A DNA stretch of 64,000 bases from CAIWHR01 sp963773195 (lineage in GTDB: Bacteria > Pseudomonadota > Gammaproteobacteria > Burkholderiales > Casimicrobiaceae): positions 1 to 64,000 of the forward strand of contig CAVZAE010000004.1 in NCBI GenBank assembly GCA_963773195.1. The letters run 5' to 3'. The notes beneath the pieces were generated by a model. It did not search any database. It was not told where the DNA came from and was given only the letters and a program-made list of their open reading frames with translations. Shown one piece after another: positions 16,611-26,093 of the stretch (positions are counted from its first letter, which is position 1; each line of letters opens with the position of its first letter). Both the position numbers and the translations under genes were made by a program.

Positions 16611-17186
16611 TCAGCCCAGGTAGCCGCGCAGGTGCGGTGCGGCGAGCCGGAGGTAGTGGAACATCGACCAGAGCGTCAGGATCGCGGCGATCCACAGCGC
16701 GACCGTGCCGACCAGCGCCGTCGAGACGCCGGGGATCAGCGGCTCGTACAGCAGGAGCGCGACGATCGCCGTCATCTGCGCAACCGTCTTGAGCTTGCCG
16801 ACGAACGCGACGGCCACGCTCCTGCGCTGGCCGAGCTCGGCCATCCACTCGCGCAACGCCGAGATCGCGATCTCGCGGCCGATAATGATGATCGCGAGGT
16901 AGCTTTCCGCGCGCTCAAGCCACACCAGCACGATCAGCGCCGCCGCGACCATCAGTTTGTCGGCAACCGGGTCGAGGAACGCGCCGAAGGCCGTCGTGAC
17001 ACCCCAGCGCCGCGCGAGCCAGCCATCGAGCCAGTCTGTGATCGCCGCAACGAGGAAGATCGACATCGCCGTCCAGTTGCGCGCGACGGGGCCGAGCCAC
17101 GCGTCGGGCACGTAATAGACGCCCACGAACACCGGGATCAGCACGATCCGCAGCCACGTGAGCAGAATGGGGACGTTGAACGGCAT
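16611..17186 (-). CDS. pgsA: CDP-diacylglycerol-glycerol-3-phosphate 3-phosphatidyltransferase
   Basis: This integral membrane enzyme makes phosphatidylglycerol phosphate from CDP-diacylglycerol and glycerol 3-phosphate. The CDP-alcohol phosphatidyltransferase motif DG(x)2AR(x)8G(x)3D(x)3D is present as DWLDGWLARRWGVTT followed by GAFLDPVADK. The start at 17186 (MPFNVPILLTWLRI) gives 191 residues, the family's usual size and beginning. An in-frame ATG at 17264, two bases after the uvrC stop, would add 26 Pro/Ala/Ser-rich residues and is possible. It is the last gene of the UDG-uvrC-pgsA series; uvrC followed by pgsA is a common bacterial order. Confidence 0.93.
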   Translation of the reverse strand: MPFNVPILLTWLRIVLIPVFVGVYYVPDAWLGPVARNWTAMSIFLVAAITDWLDGWLARRWGVTTAFGAFLDPVADKLMVAAALIVLVWLERAESYLAIIIIGREIAISALREWMAELGQRRSVAVAFVGKLKTVAQMTAIVALLLYEPLIPGVSTALVGTVALWIAAILTLWSMFHYLRLAAPHLRGYLG

Positions 17187-17266
17187 CGGTGCCTGCACCG
17201 CAGGCGAACTGCGGACGGTCTCGGGCGATTCTACCCCGGAGGCTGCACCGGACGGCGCGGGCATCG

Positions 17267-19102
17267 TCAATGGAGCTCCGCGAAAATGCGCTCGGCGAGC
17301 GCGCGGCTGATGCCCGGGACCCGCGCGAGGTCGTCGGCGCTCGCGGCCTGGACGCCGCGCAGGCCGCCGAAGTGCGTGAGCAGCGCCTGCCGTTTCCGCG
17401 CCCCCACGCCGGCGATTTCTTGCAGGCTCGAGGTCGTCCGCGCCTTTGCGCGCCGCGCACGATGGCCTTGGATGGCGAAGCGATGCGCCTCGTCCCGAAT
17501 CTGCTGCAGGAGGTGCAACCCCGGATGATCCGGCGGCAGGTTCAGCACTTCCGGCCGATCCGGAAAGACGATGTCCTCTTCTCCCGCCTTGCGCTCGGGG
17601 CCTTTCGCGACGCCGATCAACCGCGTGTCGTGCAAGCCCTGTTCGGCCAGCACGTCGGCCGCGACGGCGACCTGCCCCTTGCCGCCGTCGATGACCAGCA
17701 GATCCGGCACCGGAAACTCGCCGGCAACGATGCGTGCGCACCGGCGCGTCAGCGCTTCGCGCATGGCAGCGTAGTCGTCGCCCGCGTGCGGCGGCGCGAC
17801 GTTGAACCGGCGGTACTCGGACGTCTGCAGTGCAAGCCGGTCGAAGATCACGCACGAGGCGACCGCCCGCTCGCCCATCGTGTGCGAGACGTCGAAGCAT
17901 TCGATCCGCTGGGCCGAGGGCGGCAGGCCGAGCGCTGTCTGCAGCGCTGCGAGCCGGTCGTCCTGCGTCGCCTTCTGCGCGAGCTTCTGCCGAATCGCGA
18001 AGCCCGCGTTCTGCACGGCCATCGCGAGCCATACGCGCCGCTCACCGCCCGGATTGTCGACGATCTCGACGCGCTGTCCCGATTGTGCGGAGAGCACCTC
18101 CGCCAGCGCCGCATGATCGTCCGCAGCCGGAACGATGATCGTGGGCGGCACCGGCCGCTCGACGTAGTGCTGCTCGAGGAACGCCGTCACCACTTCGGCG
18201 AGCTCGCCCGCGTCGGCGTGCTGCGGAAAGAACGTGCGGTCACCGACGTGGCGGCCGCCGCGGATCATGACGACGTTGACCGCGACCAGACCCTGCTCAG
18301 TCGCCGCCGCGACGACGTCGATGTCGCCCGCAGTGGCGCTCTCGACAAACTGCCGGGCCTGCAGCGTTGCGAGCCGCGTGATCTTGTCGCGCAGCCGCGC
18401 CGCGCGCTCGAAGGCAAGCGCCGCGGCGGCCTCGTCCATCTGCAGCTTGAGCTGGCGCTGCACCTCGTCAGCCTTGCCCTGCAGGAACAGCACGGCGCCG
18501 TGGACGTCCTCGCGGTAGTCGACTTCGCCGATGAGCCCGACGCACGGCCCGCTGCAGCGCGCGATCTGGTGCAGCATGCACGGCCGCGAACGGTTCGCGA
18601 ACACCGTGTTCTCGCAGGTACGCAGCTGGAACACCTTCTGCAGGAGCGCCATGCCCTCGCGCACGGCGCCTGCGCTCGGAAATGGTCCGAAGTAGCGGTT
18701 CTTCTTGTCGAGCCGGCCGCGATGGAACCGCAGCTGCGGGAACGGATCCCCGGTGAGGCACACGTAGGGATAGCTCTTGTCGTCGCGGAACAGGATGTTG
18801 TAGCGCGGCTCGTGCGACTTGATCAGGTTGTTCTCGAGGAGCAGCGCCTCCCCCTCGGAGCGGGTGACCGTCGTCTCGACGCGCGCGACCTGCGAGAGCA
18901 TCACCGCGATCCGGGTCTCGTGCGCGCCTTTCTGGAAGTAGCTCGATACGCGCTTCTTCAGGTCGCGCGCCTTGCCGACATAGAGGGTCGCGCCGGCGGC
19001 GTCGAACATCCGGTAGACGCCGGGACGATGCGGCAGCGAGGCGATCAGCTCGCTCGCGTCGAACGCCGGCGGCGCCGCGGCCTGCGTTGCCCCGCGGACC
19101 AT
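17267..19102 (-). CDS. uvrC: excinuclease ABC subunit C
   Basis: This 611-residue nuclease subunit makes both incisions in nucleotide excision repair together with UvrB. In order it has a GIY-YIG nuclease domain (PGVYRMFDAAGATLYVGKA, about 28-46), a UVR domain for UvrB contact (DEAAAALAFERAARLRDKI, about 208-226), a UvrC RNase H-like endonuclease domain (about 260-540, with ECFDVSHTMG and VIDGGKGQ), and C-terminal helix-hairpin-helix motifs (LQEIAGVGARKRQALL ... VPGISRALAERIF). Full length and intact. Its ATG lies one base after the stop codon of the UDG gene, so the two are co-translated. Confidence 0.95.
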   Translation of the reverse strand: MVRGATQAAAPPAFDASELIASLPHRPGVYRMFDAAGATLYVGKARDLKKRVSSYFQKGAHETRIAVMLSQVARVETTVTRSEGEALLLENNLIKSHEPRYNILFRDDKSYPYVCLTGDPFPQLRFHRGRLDKKNRYFGPFPSAGAVREGMALLQKVFQLRTCENTVFANRSRPCMLHQIARCSGPCVGLIGEVDYREDVHGAVLFLQGKADEVQRQLKLQMDEAAAALAFERAARLRDKITRLATLQARQFVESATAGDIDVVAAATEQGLVAVNVVMIRGGRHVGDRTFFPQHADAGELAEVVTAFLEQHYVERPVPPTIIVPAADDHAALAEVLSAQSGQRVEIVDNPGGERRVWLAMAVQNAGFAIRQKLAQKATQDDRLAALQTALGLPPSAQRIECFDVSHTMGERAVASCVIFDRLALQTSEYRRFNVAPPHAGDDYAAMREALTRRCARIVAGEFPVPDLLVIDGGKGQVAVAADVLAEQGLHDTRLIGVAKGPERKAGEEDIVFPDRPEVLNLPPDHPGLHLLQQIRDEAHRFAIQGHRARRAKARTTSSLQEIAGVGARKRQALLTHFGGLRGVQAASADDLARVPGISRALAERIFAELH

Positions 19103-19103
19103 G

Positions 19104-19808
19104 TCAGGCGGCGCGGCGCCCGCGCGGCGCCCGGCCGAGATGCGCCGTTACGTCGTCGAACACGGCGCGGAACATCGCCGACGTGAGCCGTCCCGTATTC
19201 GTGTTGTACCGGCTGCAGTGATAGCTGTCGAAGAGCGCGCGACCCTCTGCCAGCGGATGACGTGCCCGGTGGCCGAATGGGAATGCGCCGGGCGCCTGGC
19301 CGAGCGCACGCAGCGCCGCGTCATGCGCGATCCGTCCGAGCGCGAGAATCGCGCCCCCCGCGGGAACCGTTGCGAGATCGGCTTCGAGATAGGTGTTGCA
19401 CGTGCGCACTTCGGCGGGCAAAGGCTTGTTCTCCGGCGGCAGGCACTTGACCGCATTGGTGATGCGGCAATCGATGAGCGTGAGGCCATCATCGCGCGCC
19501 GCACCCTCGGGCTGCGAGGCGAAGCCATACGCGTGCAGCGTCTCGTACAGCAGAATTCCCGCGTAGTCGCCGGTGAACGGGCGTCCGGTGGCGTTGGCGC
19601 CATGCATGCCGGGCGCCAATCCGACGATCACCAGCGACGCGTCCGCCGGGCCGAACGGAGCCACCGGACGGCACCAATAGTCGGGATGCTCGCGACGCAC
19701 GGCGTCGAGGAACATGGCAAGGCGCGCGCAACGCCGGCAGTTCGGGTCGTACGTGGCGGAGGCCTTCGCTTCTGGCAAAATGGCGACCTCGCCGGTGGGG
19801 GCATGCAT
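19104..19808 (-). CDS. uracil-DNA glycosylase, family 5 (UDGb) type
   Basis: The product removes uracil and related damaged bases from DNA. The 234 residues show the family 5 catalytic motif GLAPGMHGANATGRPFTGD, an ILALGRIAHDAALRAL segment, and the C-terminal motif HCSRYNTNTGRLT. Cys residues near the N-terminus (NCRRCARL, YWCRP) and in the middle (CRITNAVKC, RTCNT) are placed to hold the family's iron-sulfur cluster. The start at 19808 is chosen to begin just before the conserved region; the open frame extends to 19919. It leads the UDG-uvrC-pgsA series, so two DNA repair genes are joined. Confidence 0.87.
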   Translation of the reverse strand: MHAPTGEVAILPEAKASATYDPNCRRCARLAMFLDAVRREHPDYWCRPVAPFGPADASLVIVGLAPGMHGANATGRPFTGDYAGILLYETLHAYGFASQPEGAARDDGLTLIDCRITNAVKCLPPENKPLPAEVRTCNTYLEADLATVPAGGAILALGRIAHDAALRALGQAPGAFPFGHRARHPLAEGRALFDSYHCSRYNTNTGRLTSAMFRAVFDDVTAHLGRAPRGRRAA

Positions 19809-19878
19809 GGGTCGTGCATCGTAGCACGCGAGCCACGCGCCCTTTTTCCGGGAGACCGCGTCCGCCGTCCTCCCACGA

Positions 19879-20700
19879 ATGCTCCCTCTCGAGTTCCGCC
19901 TCGAACTCCGCACGCGCATGCCCGCGCGCGCAAACGGCAGGAACGGCGCCCGCCGACCGCCGCTGCTGTTCGTCCATGGCGGCTACATCGACGCCTGGTG
20001 CTGGGACATCTACTTCCTGCCATGGTTCGCGCGCCAGGGCTATGCGGCGCACGCGCTTTCGCTGCGCGGTCACGGCGAGTCCGGCGGCCGTGAGGCGCTG
20101 TTCCTAACGGGGCTCGACGACTATGCCGCCGACGTGGAACACGTCGCGTCGCAGCTGCCGGAGCCCCCGGTGCTGATCGGGCATTCGATGGGCGCGGCCG
20201 TCGTCGAGCGCCTGCTCGCGACGCACGCGGTGCGTGCCGCTGCGCTCATCGCGCCGGTTCCTCCCGCCGGATTGATCGCTATCGCGGCGCGCTTTGCGGC
20301 CGAGCGGCCCGACGCGATTCTGCACCTCATGCAGTTCGATCCCCAGCGGCTGTCGACGCACGTCCTCGAGACGCTGCGACCGTTCTATTTCAGCGACGAC
20401 GTCGAGCCTGCCGTGCTGGCCGAGGCGACGCGCCATCTCGGCATCGAGTCGCCGCGCGCGCTGCTCGACCTCTCGCTGCGGCTGCATTGGCAGCTGCCGG
20501 AACGCGGCTCGGCGCCGGTCTTCGTGTTGGGCGCCGAAGGCGATCGCATCTGCGCTGCTGACGATGTACGCGCCACCGCGCGCCACCACGGGGTCGACGC
20601 GACGATCCTGCCGGGGCTTGCGCACATGATGATGCTCGAGCGCGGTTACGAGGCGCCGGCACGCGAGCTCGCGCGCTGGCTCGCGGCACTCGAACGCTGA
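19879..20700 (+). CDS. alpha/beta hydrolase
   Basis: This 273-residue alpha/beta-hydrolase fold protein has an oxyanion loop at LLFVHGGYIDAWCWD, the nucleophile elbow GHSMG (Ser at about 112), an acidic residue in GAEGDRIC, and the catalytic His in LPGLAHMMML. The triad is complete. The substrate is unknown; the Met-rich HMMML around the His resembles lipases and lysophospholipase-like members. It is cytoplasmic, with no signal peptide. It is divergent from the UDG gene and its start overlaps the longer, less likely UDG start. Confidence 0.85.
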   Translation: MLPLEFRLELRTRMPARANGRNGARRPPLLFVHGGYIDAWCWDIYFLPWFARQGYAAHALSLRGHGESGGREALFLTGLDDYAADVEHVASQLPEPPVLIGHSMGAAVVERLLATHAVRAAALIAPVPPAGLIAIAARFAAERPDAILHLMQFDPQRLSTHVLETLRPFYFSDDVEPAVLAEATRHLGIESPRALLDLSLRLHWQLPERGSAPVFVLGAEGDRICAADDVRATARHHGVDATILPGLAHMMMLERGYEAPARELARWLAALER

Positions 20701-20772
20701 TCCGTCCTTCCCGCGAAGAGCCTGCCCCCGAGGGAGTAATCGGCGGGAATCCAGCGTCGTTTCCGAGAGTCC

Positions 20773-20799
20773 CTGGGTCCCCGCCTCCGCGGGGACGAC
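20773..20799. repeat. REP-like hairpin repeat, copy 1
   Basis: A 27-base unit with the stem GTCCCCGC/GCGGGGAC is repeated 57 bases further on with one substitution. It lies between convergent genes, where such elements often act as bidirectional terminators or mRNA 3' stabilisers. The sequence just before it (GGCGGGAATCCAG) resembles the partner half of composite REP units seen in many proteobacteria. Confidence 0.6.
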
Positions 20800-20829
20800 G
20801 ACGAAAGCGCGGACCCTACGCCGGAGTCA

Positions 20830-20856
20830 CTGGGTCCCCGCCTTCGCGGGGACGAC
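20830..20856. repeat. REP-like hairpin repeat, copy 2
   Basis: This is the second copy of the unit at 20773-20799, identical but for one base in the loop region. It ends 13 bases before the stop codon of the seven-PAS gene. Confidence 0.6.
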
Positions 20857-20869
20857 CAACGCATATACG

Positions 20870-23800
20870 CTACGCCGACATCTTCGCGACGAACGCCGCG
20901 AACTCCGTCGTCGGCAGCGGCTTGCTGATCCAGAATCCCTGGAAGCAGTGGCAGCCGCGCGCCTGGAGGAAGTCGAGCTGCGCCTTCGTGCCGACGCCTT
21001 CGGCGACGACCTTGAGCTTCAGACCGCGCGCGAGGCCGATGATCGCCTCCGTGATCGCGGCGTCGCCCGGGTCGGTCTCGAGGTCGGCGATGAACGAGAT
21101 GTCGATCTTGAGGGTGTCGATCGGGAAGTGCTTCAAGTGCGTGAGGGACGAGTAGCCGGTGCCGAAATCGTCGATCGCGACCGTGAATCCTTCGTTGCGA
21201 AGCTGGTGCAGCACCTTGCGGATCGCATCGAGGTCGTGCAGCAGGCTCGTCTCCGTCACCTCGAGCTCGATCCACGAGGGCTCGCAGCCGACGCCGCGCA
21301 CGATGTCGGAGATCCGCTGCGCCAAGTCCTCACGGTAGAACTGCCGCGCCGACAGGTTGACGGACACCGTGAGCGGCATCCCGGTCTCGCGCCACGCGAC
21401 GCACTGCTCGGCGGCCGACTTGAGCACCCATTCACCGAGCGCGTGGATCAGGCCTGACTCCTCGGCCAGCGGGATGAACACCTGCGGCGGTACGTTGCCG
21501 TGCTCGGGATCGTTCCAGCGCAGCAGCGCCTCGGCGCCCACCACCGCGTGGTCCTCGATCCGGACGACCGGCTGGTAGTGCAGCTGCAGGAGTCCGTCCT
21601 TCAGCGCCTGCCGGAGCCCGCTCTCGAGCGTGTGCTGCTTCAGGCGGCGCTGCGCCAGGTCCGCGTCGAGGAACTGGTACGTATTGCGCCCGAGCTCCTT
21701 CGAGCGATACATCGCGACGTCGGCGTGCTTGAGCAGCTCCTCGGGATCGTCGGAATCGTCGGGATAGACCGAGATGCCGATCGAGGAGGTCACGTAGATG
21801 TCGTGCTCCTCGACCTTGAAGGGCTGCGCGATCGCGTCGAGCAGCTTCTGCGCGATCCGCCCGAGCACCGCGGGCTCCTCGAAGTCGTCAACGATCACCA
21901 TGAACTCGTCGCCGCCAAGGCGCGCCAGAAGGTCGGTCTCCCGCAGCGCAGTGGAGAGCGCCTTGGTCACGCCCTTCAGCAGCTCGTCGCCGATCCGGTG
22001 GCCGAGGGTGTCGTTGACGTTCTTGAAGCGATCGAGGTCGATGAACAGCACGCCGACGCGGCGCCCGCCGCGCTTCGCCTGCGCGATCGCCTGGGTCAGG
22101 CGCTCGTGCAGCAGGAGGCGGTTCGGGAGCCCCGTCAGCGCGTCGCGCGTGGCCATGTACTGGAGCCGCTCCTCGGCCTGGATCCGCGACGAGACGTCCT
22201 GCACGAACGACAGGATCGACGCGATCTTGCCATCGGGATCGAGCAGCGCCGAGTGGTACCACTCGCACCAGATCGTGTCGCCGTCCTTGCGATTGTTGCG
22301 CGTGAGACCGGTCGCGCGCGGCTCCCGCCCCCGGGTCAGCGCCGACAGCACGCCAGCGAGCGCGCCACGATCGGCGTCGTGCAGCAGCGCGTTGTCGTCG
22401 ATCGGCATGCCGAGCACTTGATCAGCGGTCCAGCCGAAGATGTTCTCCGCCTGCGGCGACCAGCGGACGAGGCGGAAGTCGCGATCCCACTCGAGCACCG
22501 CGAGCGGCGTGTTGCTGATGTGCGAGGACAGCATCCAGTTCGCGCGGCGCAGCGCGTCCTCGTTGTTCTTCTGGTCGTGGACGTCGGTGTGGACCGCGTA
22601 GATGCCGATCACCTTGCCTTCGTTGTCGCGGTTCGGCGCGTAGTGGATCGCCTCCCAGCGCGGGTCGCCGCTCGGCTGCACGAGCATCTGCTCGGTCGCG
22701 ACGACCTCGCCGTTCAACACGCGCGAGAGCAGCGGCTGCAACTGCGCGAAACGCTCCTCGCCGATGACCTCGGATACTTTGCGTCCCGTCAGGTCCTTGC
22801 GGTTCTCGCCCAGCCACTCCTCGTTGTGCCGATTGAGGAAGCGAAAGCGGTACTCGGTGTCGATGTACGCGACGCGCGCGGGAACGTTGTCCATGATGAG
22901 CCGAAGCTCGGCCTCCGAGGCGCGCAATGCCTCCTGCGCCTGCTTCAGGCCGTGGATGTCGTTCATCAGCACGAACGCGCCGTGCACCTCCCCCGAGGGC
23001 CCTGCGTCCGGCACGACGCGGATCGTCATCCAGCGGCGAACGCCGTTCGCGCCCGGCACCAGCCGGTCGAACGCGGTCGCTTCGCCCTCCAGCGCGCGCG
23101 CGAGCATCGCCTGCGCGCTCTGGTAGATGCCATGGCCGACGACGTCGCGCAGGCGCAACTCGGCCACCTGCTCGGCCGTGAGCCCGAAGAACTGGAGGAA
23201 GGTCCGGTTGACGTAGTGACAGCGTTCGTCGCGGTCGATATAGGCGACCGGCGCCGGCACGCCGTCCATGATCACGCGCAGCTGCGACTCGCGCGCCGCC
23301 AGCGCATCCTGGGCTTCCTTCAGGTCGGTGATGTCGTGGCCGACGACGTACACGCCCTGGATGCGGCCGTCGAACGAGTGGTCCGGCACCATCCGGCCGC
23401 GGATCCACCGCATCCGGCCCTGAGCGTCGACCATCGCGCGCTCGTAGATCAACGTCTCACCGGCGAAGGCGCGGTCGTGGAACGGCTTCAGCCCTTCCGA
23501 CGCCTCGAGGCCGATCACCTCCTCCGACGGCTTGCCGATGACGGCATCGCGGTCCAGGCCATTCAGCTGGAGGAACGATTCGTTGACGAACGCGTACTTG
23601 CGGTCCGCGTCGAGATAGACGACGGGCTCCGGAATGTTGTCGGTGAAGAGCCGGAGCTGCTCTTCGCGCGCGGCCAGCGCCTGCTCGGTCGACTTGAGAT
23701 CGTGGATGTCGTACTCGGTGCAGTAGAGGCCCCGCACCTTGCCCGCACCATCGAAGTCCGGTGCGACGCGACCATGCATCCAGCGGCGATCGCCGTTGGC

Positions 23801-24877
23801 GTTCTTGCCGACCCGTTCGTACTCGACATGCTCGCCGAACTGCGCGCGCTTCAGGATCGGCCGCAGGAACGTGGCGACGTCGCTCTTGAGCACCTCGTTG
23901 GTCGCCTTGCCGTAGATCTCGTCCTGCGGCTTGCAGACCCAGTTCGCAAACGCCTGGTTCACGAACGTGTAGCGCAGCGAGCGATCGAGATACGCGATCG
24001 GCCCGGGAATGTTGTCGGCGAACAGGCGCAGCTGGACCTCCTGCGCCTTGAGCGCGTCGCGGATGCGGACATCGTCCTCGATGTCGGTCATCACCGCGAA
24101 CGCACCGCCGATACGGCCGCCCGGATCGCGATCCGGGAACAACGACATCCGCACCCAGCGCGGCTCGCCATTGGCGCGGCGGTCGCGGCGCTCCCACGAC
24201 ACCGTAGCGCCCGCGAACGCGCGCTCGATGTAGCCTTGCAGCTCGGCGAACGCCTCGCCCGACAGCACTTCGCGCACCGCGTGCCCGAGGAGGTCGTCGG
24301 CCTGAGCGCCGATCCAGCCGCCGAACGGCTTGTTCGCGAAGCGGATCTTGAGTTGGCGATCGAAGTAGAAGACGGGCACGCCGACGCTGTCGATGACGAG
24401 CCGCAGGCGGTGCTCGCGCTGGCCGGATTCGAGCTCGACGTGCTTGACGTTGTCGACGTCCGCGTACGTGACGAGGAAACCGCGGATGTGTCCTTGCGGG
24501 TTGCGATCGGGGTAGTAGTCGACGCGAATCCAGATCGGCGGGCGGCCCGGGGTGGAGAGCTGGCGCTCGAAGGTCGTGCGCTCGCCGTCGAGGACGGCGT
24601 CGATGTAGGCGTTGTAGAGCGCGTAGACCTCGCGTCCGACGACCTCGATTACCTCGTGCCCGACAACGTCCTCGTGCCGCTTGGCGATCCACGTGAGGAA
24701 GGCGCTGTTGGCGAAGCGGTACCGCTGATTCCGGTCGATATAGGCCAACGGGAGGCCGAGCGCGTTCAGCTTGCGCTGCGACAGCGCGGTCAGGCCCTCG
24801 CGTTCGAGCGCTTCCGAGACCGTCTGCTGGACGGCCGCGAGGTCGATCCGACTGAGCGAACGCGTCAATGCTGCCAT
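20870..24877 (-). CDS. seven-PAS GGDEF-EAL c-di-GMP signalling protein
   Basis: This 1335-residue protein starts at 24877, where the first helix precedes PAS 1; the open frame extends further but into sequence without sense. Seven PAS domains follow in tandem, each about 120-125 residues and each ending in an acidic DIxDLK-like linker. The GGDEF domain then has RLGGDEF and an RxxD inhibitory site (RETD), and the EAL domain has GAEALLRWNDPEHG, ELEVTETSLL, DDFGTGYSSL and KIDISF. The usual AEGVET reads AEGVGT here. There are no membrane helices, so the whole array is cytoplasmic. PAS 1-6 resemble each other more than PAS 7, suggesting growth by tandem duplication. Confidence 0.92.
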   Translation of the reverse strand: MAALTRSLSRIDLAAVQQTVSEALEREGLTALSQRKLNALGLPLAYIDRNQRYRFANSAFLTWIAKRHEDVVGHEVIEVVGREVYALYNAYIDAVLDGERTTFERQLSTPGRPPIWIRVDYYPDRNPQGHIRGFLVTYADVDNVKHVELESGQREHRLRLVIDSVGVPVFYFDRQLKIRFANKPFGGWIGAQADDLLGHAVREVLSGEAFAELQGYIERAFAGATVSWERRDRRANGEPRWVRMSLFPDRDPGGRIGGAFAVMTDIEDDVRIRDALKAQEVQLRLFADNIPGPIAYLDRSLRYTFVNQAFANWVCKPQDEIYGKATNEVLKSDVATFLRPILKRAQFGEHVEYERVGKNANGDRRWMHGRVAPDFDGAGKVRGLYCTEYDIHDLKSTEQALAAREEQLRLFTDNIPEPVVYLDADRKYAFVNESFLQLNGLDRDAVIGKPSEEVIGLEASEGLKPFHDRAFAGETLIYERAMVDAQGRMRWIRGRMVPDHSFDGRIQGVYVVGHDITDLKEAQDALAARESQLRVIMDGVPAPVAYIDRDERCHYVNRTFLQFFGLTAEQVAELRLRDVVGHGIYQSAQAMLARALEGEATAFDRLVPGANGVRRWMTIRVVPDAGPSGEVHGAFVLMNDIHGLKQAQEALRASEAELRLIMDNVPARVAYIDTEYRFRFLNRHNEEWLGENRKDLTGRKVSEVIGEERFAQLQPLLSRVLNGEVVATEQMLVQPSGDPRWEAIHYAPNRDNEGKVIGIYAVHTDVHDQKNNEDALRRANWMLSSHISNTPLAVLEWDRDFRLVRWSPQAENIFGWTADQVLGMPIDDNALLHDADRGALAGVLSALTRGREPRATGLTRNNRKDGDTIWCEWYHSALLDPDGKIASILSFVQDVSSRIQAEERLQYMATRDALTGLPNRLLLHERLTQAIAQAKRGGRRVGVLFIDLDRFKNVNDTLGHRIGDELLKGVTKALSTALRETDLLARLGGDEFMVIVDDFEEPAVLGRIAQKLLDAIAQPFKVEEHDIYVTSSIGISVYPDDSDDPEELLKHADVAMYRSKELGRNTYQFLDADLAQRRLKQHTLESGLRQALKDGLLQLHYQPVVRIEDHAVVGAEALLRWNDPEHGNVPPQVFIPLAEESGLIHALGEWVLKSAAEQCVAWRETGMPLTVSVNLSARQFYREDLAQRISDIVRGVGCEPSWIELEVTETSLLHDLDAIRKVLHQLRNEGFTVAIDDFGTGYSSLTHLKHFPIDTLKIDISFIADLETDPGDAAITEAIIGLARGLKLKVVAEGVGTKAQLDFLQARGCHCFQGFWISKPLPTTEFAAFVAKMSA

Positions 24878-25172
24878 GGCAACGACCGGCTCCTCCCCAA
24901 CGCCGCTGGGCCGCCCGGCTTCGCCAGGACCCCTTCGCGGCCGGCGCATGCCGCGCCTCATCCTGTAATCGACAAGCAAGGATTGGGCCTGTGACCCACA
25001 CCTCGTGCGGGGGCGAAACCCGTGGCTTTCTCCCTCAGGAAAACGGCCTGGCTCGGAGCCCATCACCCCCCTCCTGCAAAGCCGCGGCCAAGGGCTGCCG
25101 CCTCGCGGCAGGCTCCGGGTGAATCCGCTAGACTTTGGGCGTCGCAGGCCGCTGTCTCCCGGAGTCCCACGC

Positions 25173-26093
25173 ATGCAATCGCTATTCCGATCCCTGTCCG
25201 GCCTGGGTCTCGCGATCCTCGCCGGGACGGCGAGCGCCCAGATCACCTTCTTCGACGCTCCCCGGTTCGGGGGCCGCCAATTCACGGCGAACCAGGCCGT
25301 CGCCAACTTCACCGACATCGGTTTCAACGATCGTGCGGCGTCCGCGATCATCCGCGGGGGCACGTGGCAGCTCTGCACCGACGCCTACTTTCGAGGCCGT
25401 TGCGAGAGTCTGGGGCCCGGCAACTATCAGGATCTGGGCGTCTTCGGCGTCGCCTACGCGATCTCGTCCACGCGCGAGCTGACGGGCTGGACCGGCCCGG
25501 GCGGCGGCGTTCCGGGCGGCAGCCAGGTGGTTCTCTACGAGGGTGCCAATTTCAGCGGCGGCTCGTTCGACGTGGGCGGAACGATCGTGAACTTTGCCGA
25601 CACGGGCTTCAACGACCGGGCCCAGTCGATGGTGATCCAGGCGGGCTCATGGCGCCTTTGCGTGGACGCGAACTTCGGCGGCTACTGCCAGGACTTTGGG
25701 CCGGGGCGCTATGCGGATCTGGGCCCGCTGACGGCGCAGCTGAGCTCGATCCAGCCGGTCGGTTCCGGCGGTGCGGGCGGTGGCGGCTGGGGCGGTGGCT
25801 CGCGGGCGATCCTCTACGAGAATCCCAACTTCTCGGGACGCACGTTCGTCATCAACAACCAGGTCGTCGCGAACCTCGACGGCACGGGCTTCAACGACCG
25901 CGCATCGTCGCTGCGCGTCGAGGGCGGCTACTGGATTTTCTGCAGCGACGCGAACTTCAACGGCGAGTGCCAGACGTTCCCGCCGGGCGACTACCCCTAT
26001 CTGTCCGGGCTCAACAACCGGATCTCGTCGGGCCGGCGGGTCTCGGGCTCGTACCCCTACGAGTCGTCGCCGCATTGGTCGGGCCAGCGGTAG
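25173..26093 (+). CDS. secreted protein with three beta/gamma-crystallin domains
   Basis: The start at 25173 has GGAG nine bases upstream and opens a signal peptide (MQSLFRSLSGLGLAILAG, cleaved near ASAQ). The mature part is three repeats of about 85 residues, each with two Greek-key halves: the first half begins FYE/LYE-like (FFDAPRFGG, LYEGANFSG, LYENPNFSG) and contains GFNDRA, the second contains C-D-ANF/AYF-G-C. Six Cys recur in pairs in all three repeats. Bacterial beta/gamma-crystallins often bind calcium and strengthen envelopes or spores. A Gly-rich linker separates repeats 2 and 3. It overlaps the next gene by one base (TAGTG). Confidence 0.88.
   Translation: MQSLFRSLSGLGLAILAGTASAQITFFDAPRFGGRQFTANQAVANFTDIGFNDRAASAIIRGGTWQLCTDAYFRGRCESLGPGNYQDLGVFGVAYAISSTRELTGWTGPGGGVPGGSQVVLYEGANFSGGSFDVGGTIVNFADTGFNDRAQSMVIQAGSWRLCVDANFGGYCQDFGPGRYADLGPLTAQLSSIQPVGSGGAGGGGWGGGSRAILYENPNFSGRTFVINNQVVANLDGTGFNDRASSLRVEGGYWIFCSDANFNGECQTFPPGDYPYLSGLNNRISSGRRVSGSYPYESSPHWSGQR

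Noticed and set aside
17189..19186. Plus-strand open frame of 665 codons
   Set aside because: Antisense shadow of uvrC.
21500..24994. Plus-strand open frame of 1164 codons
   Set aside because: It lies antisense to the seven-PAS gene; its composition is the Arg/Asp/Val-rich pattern of a shadow frame and it has no domain.
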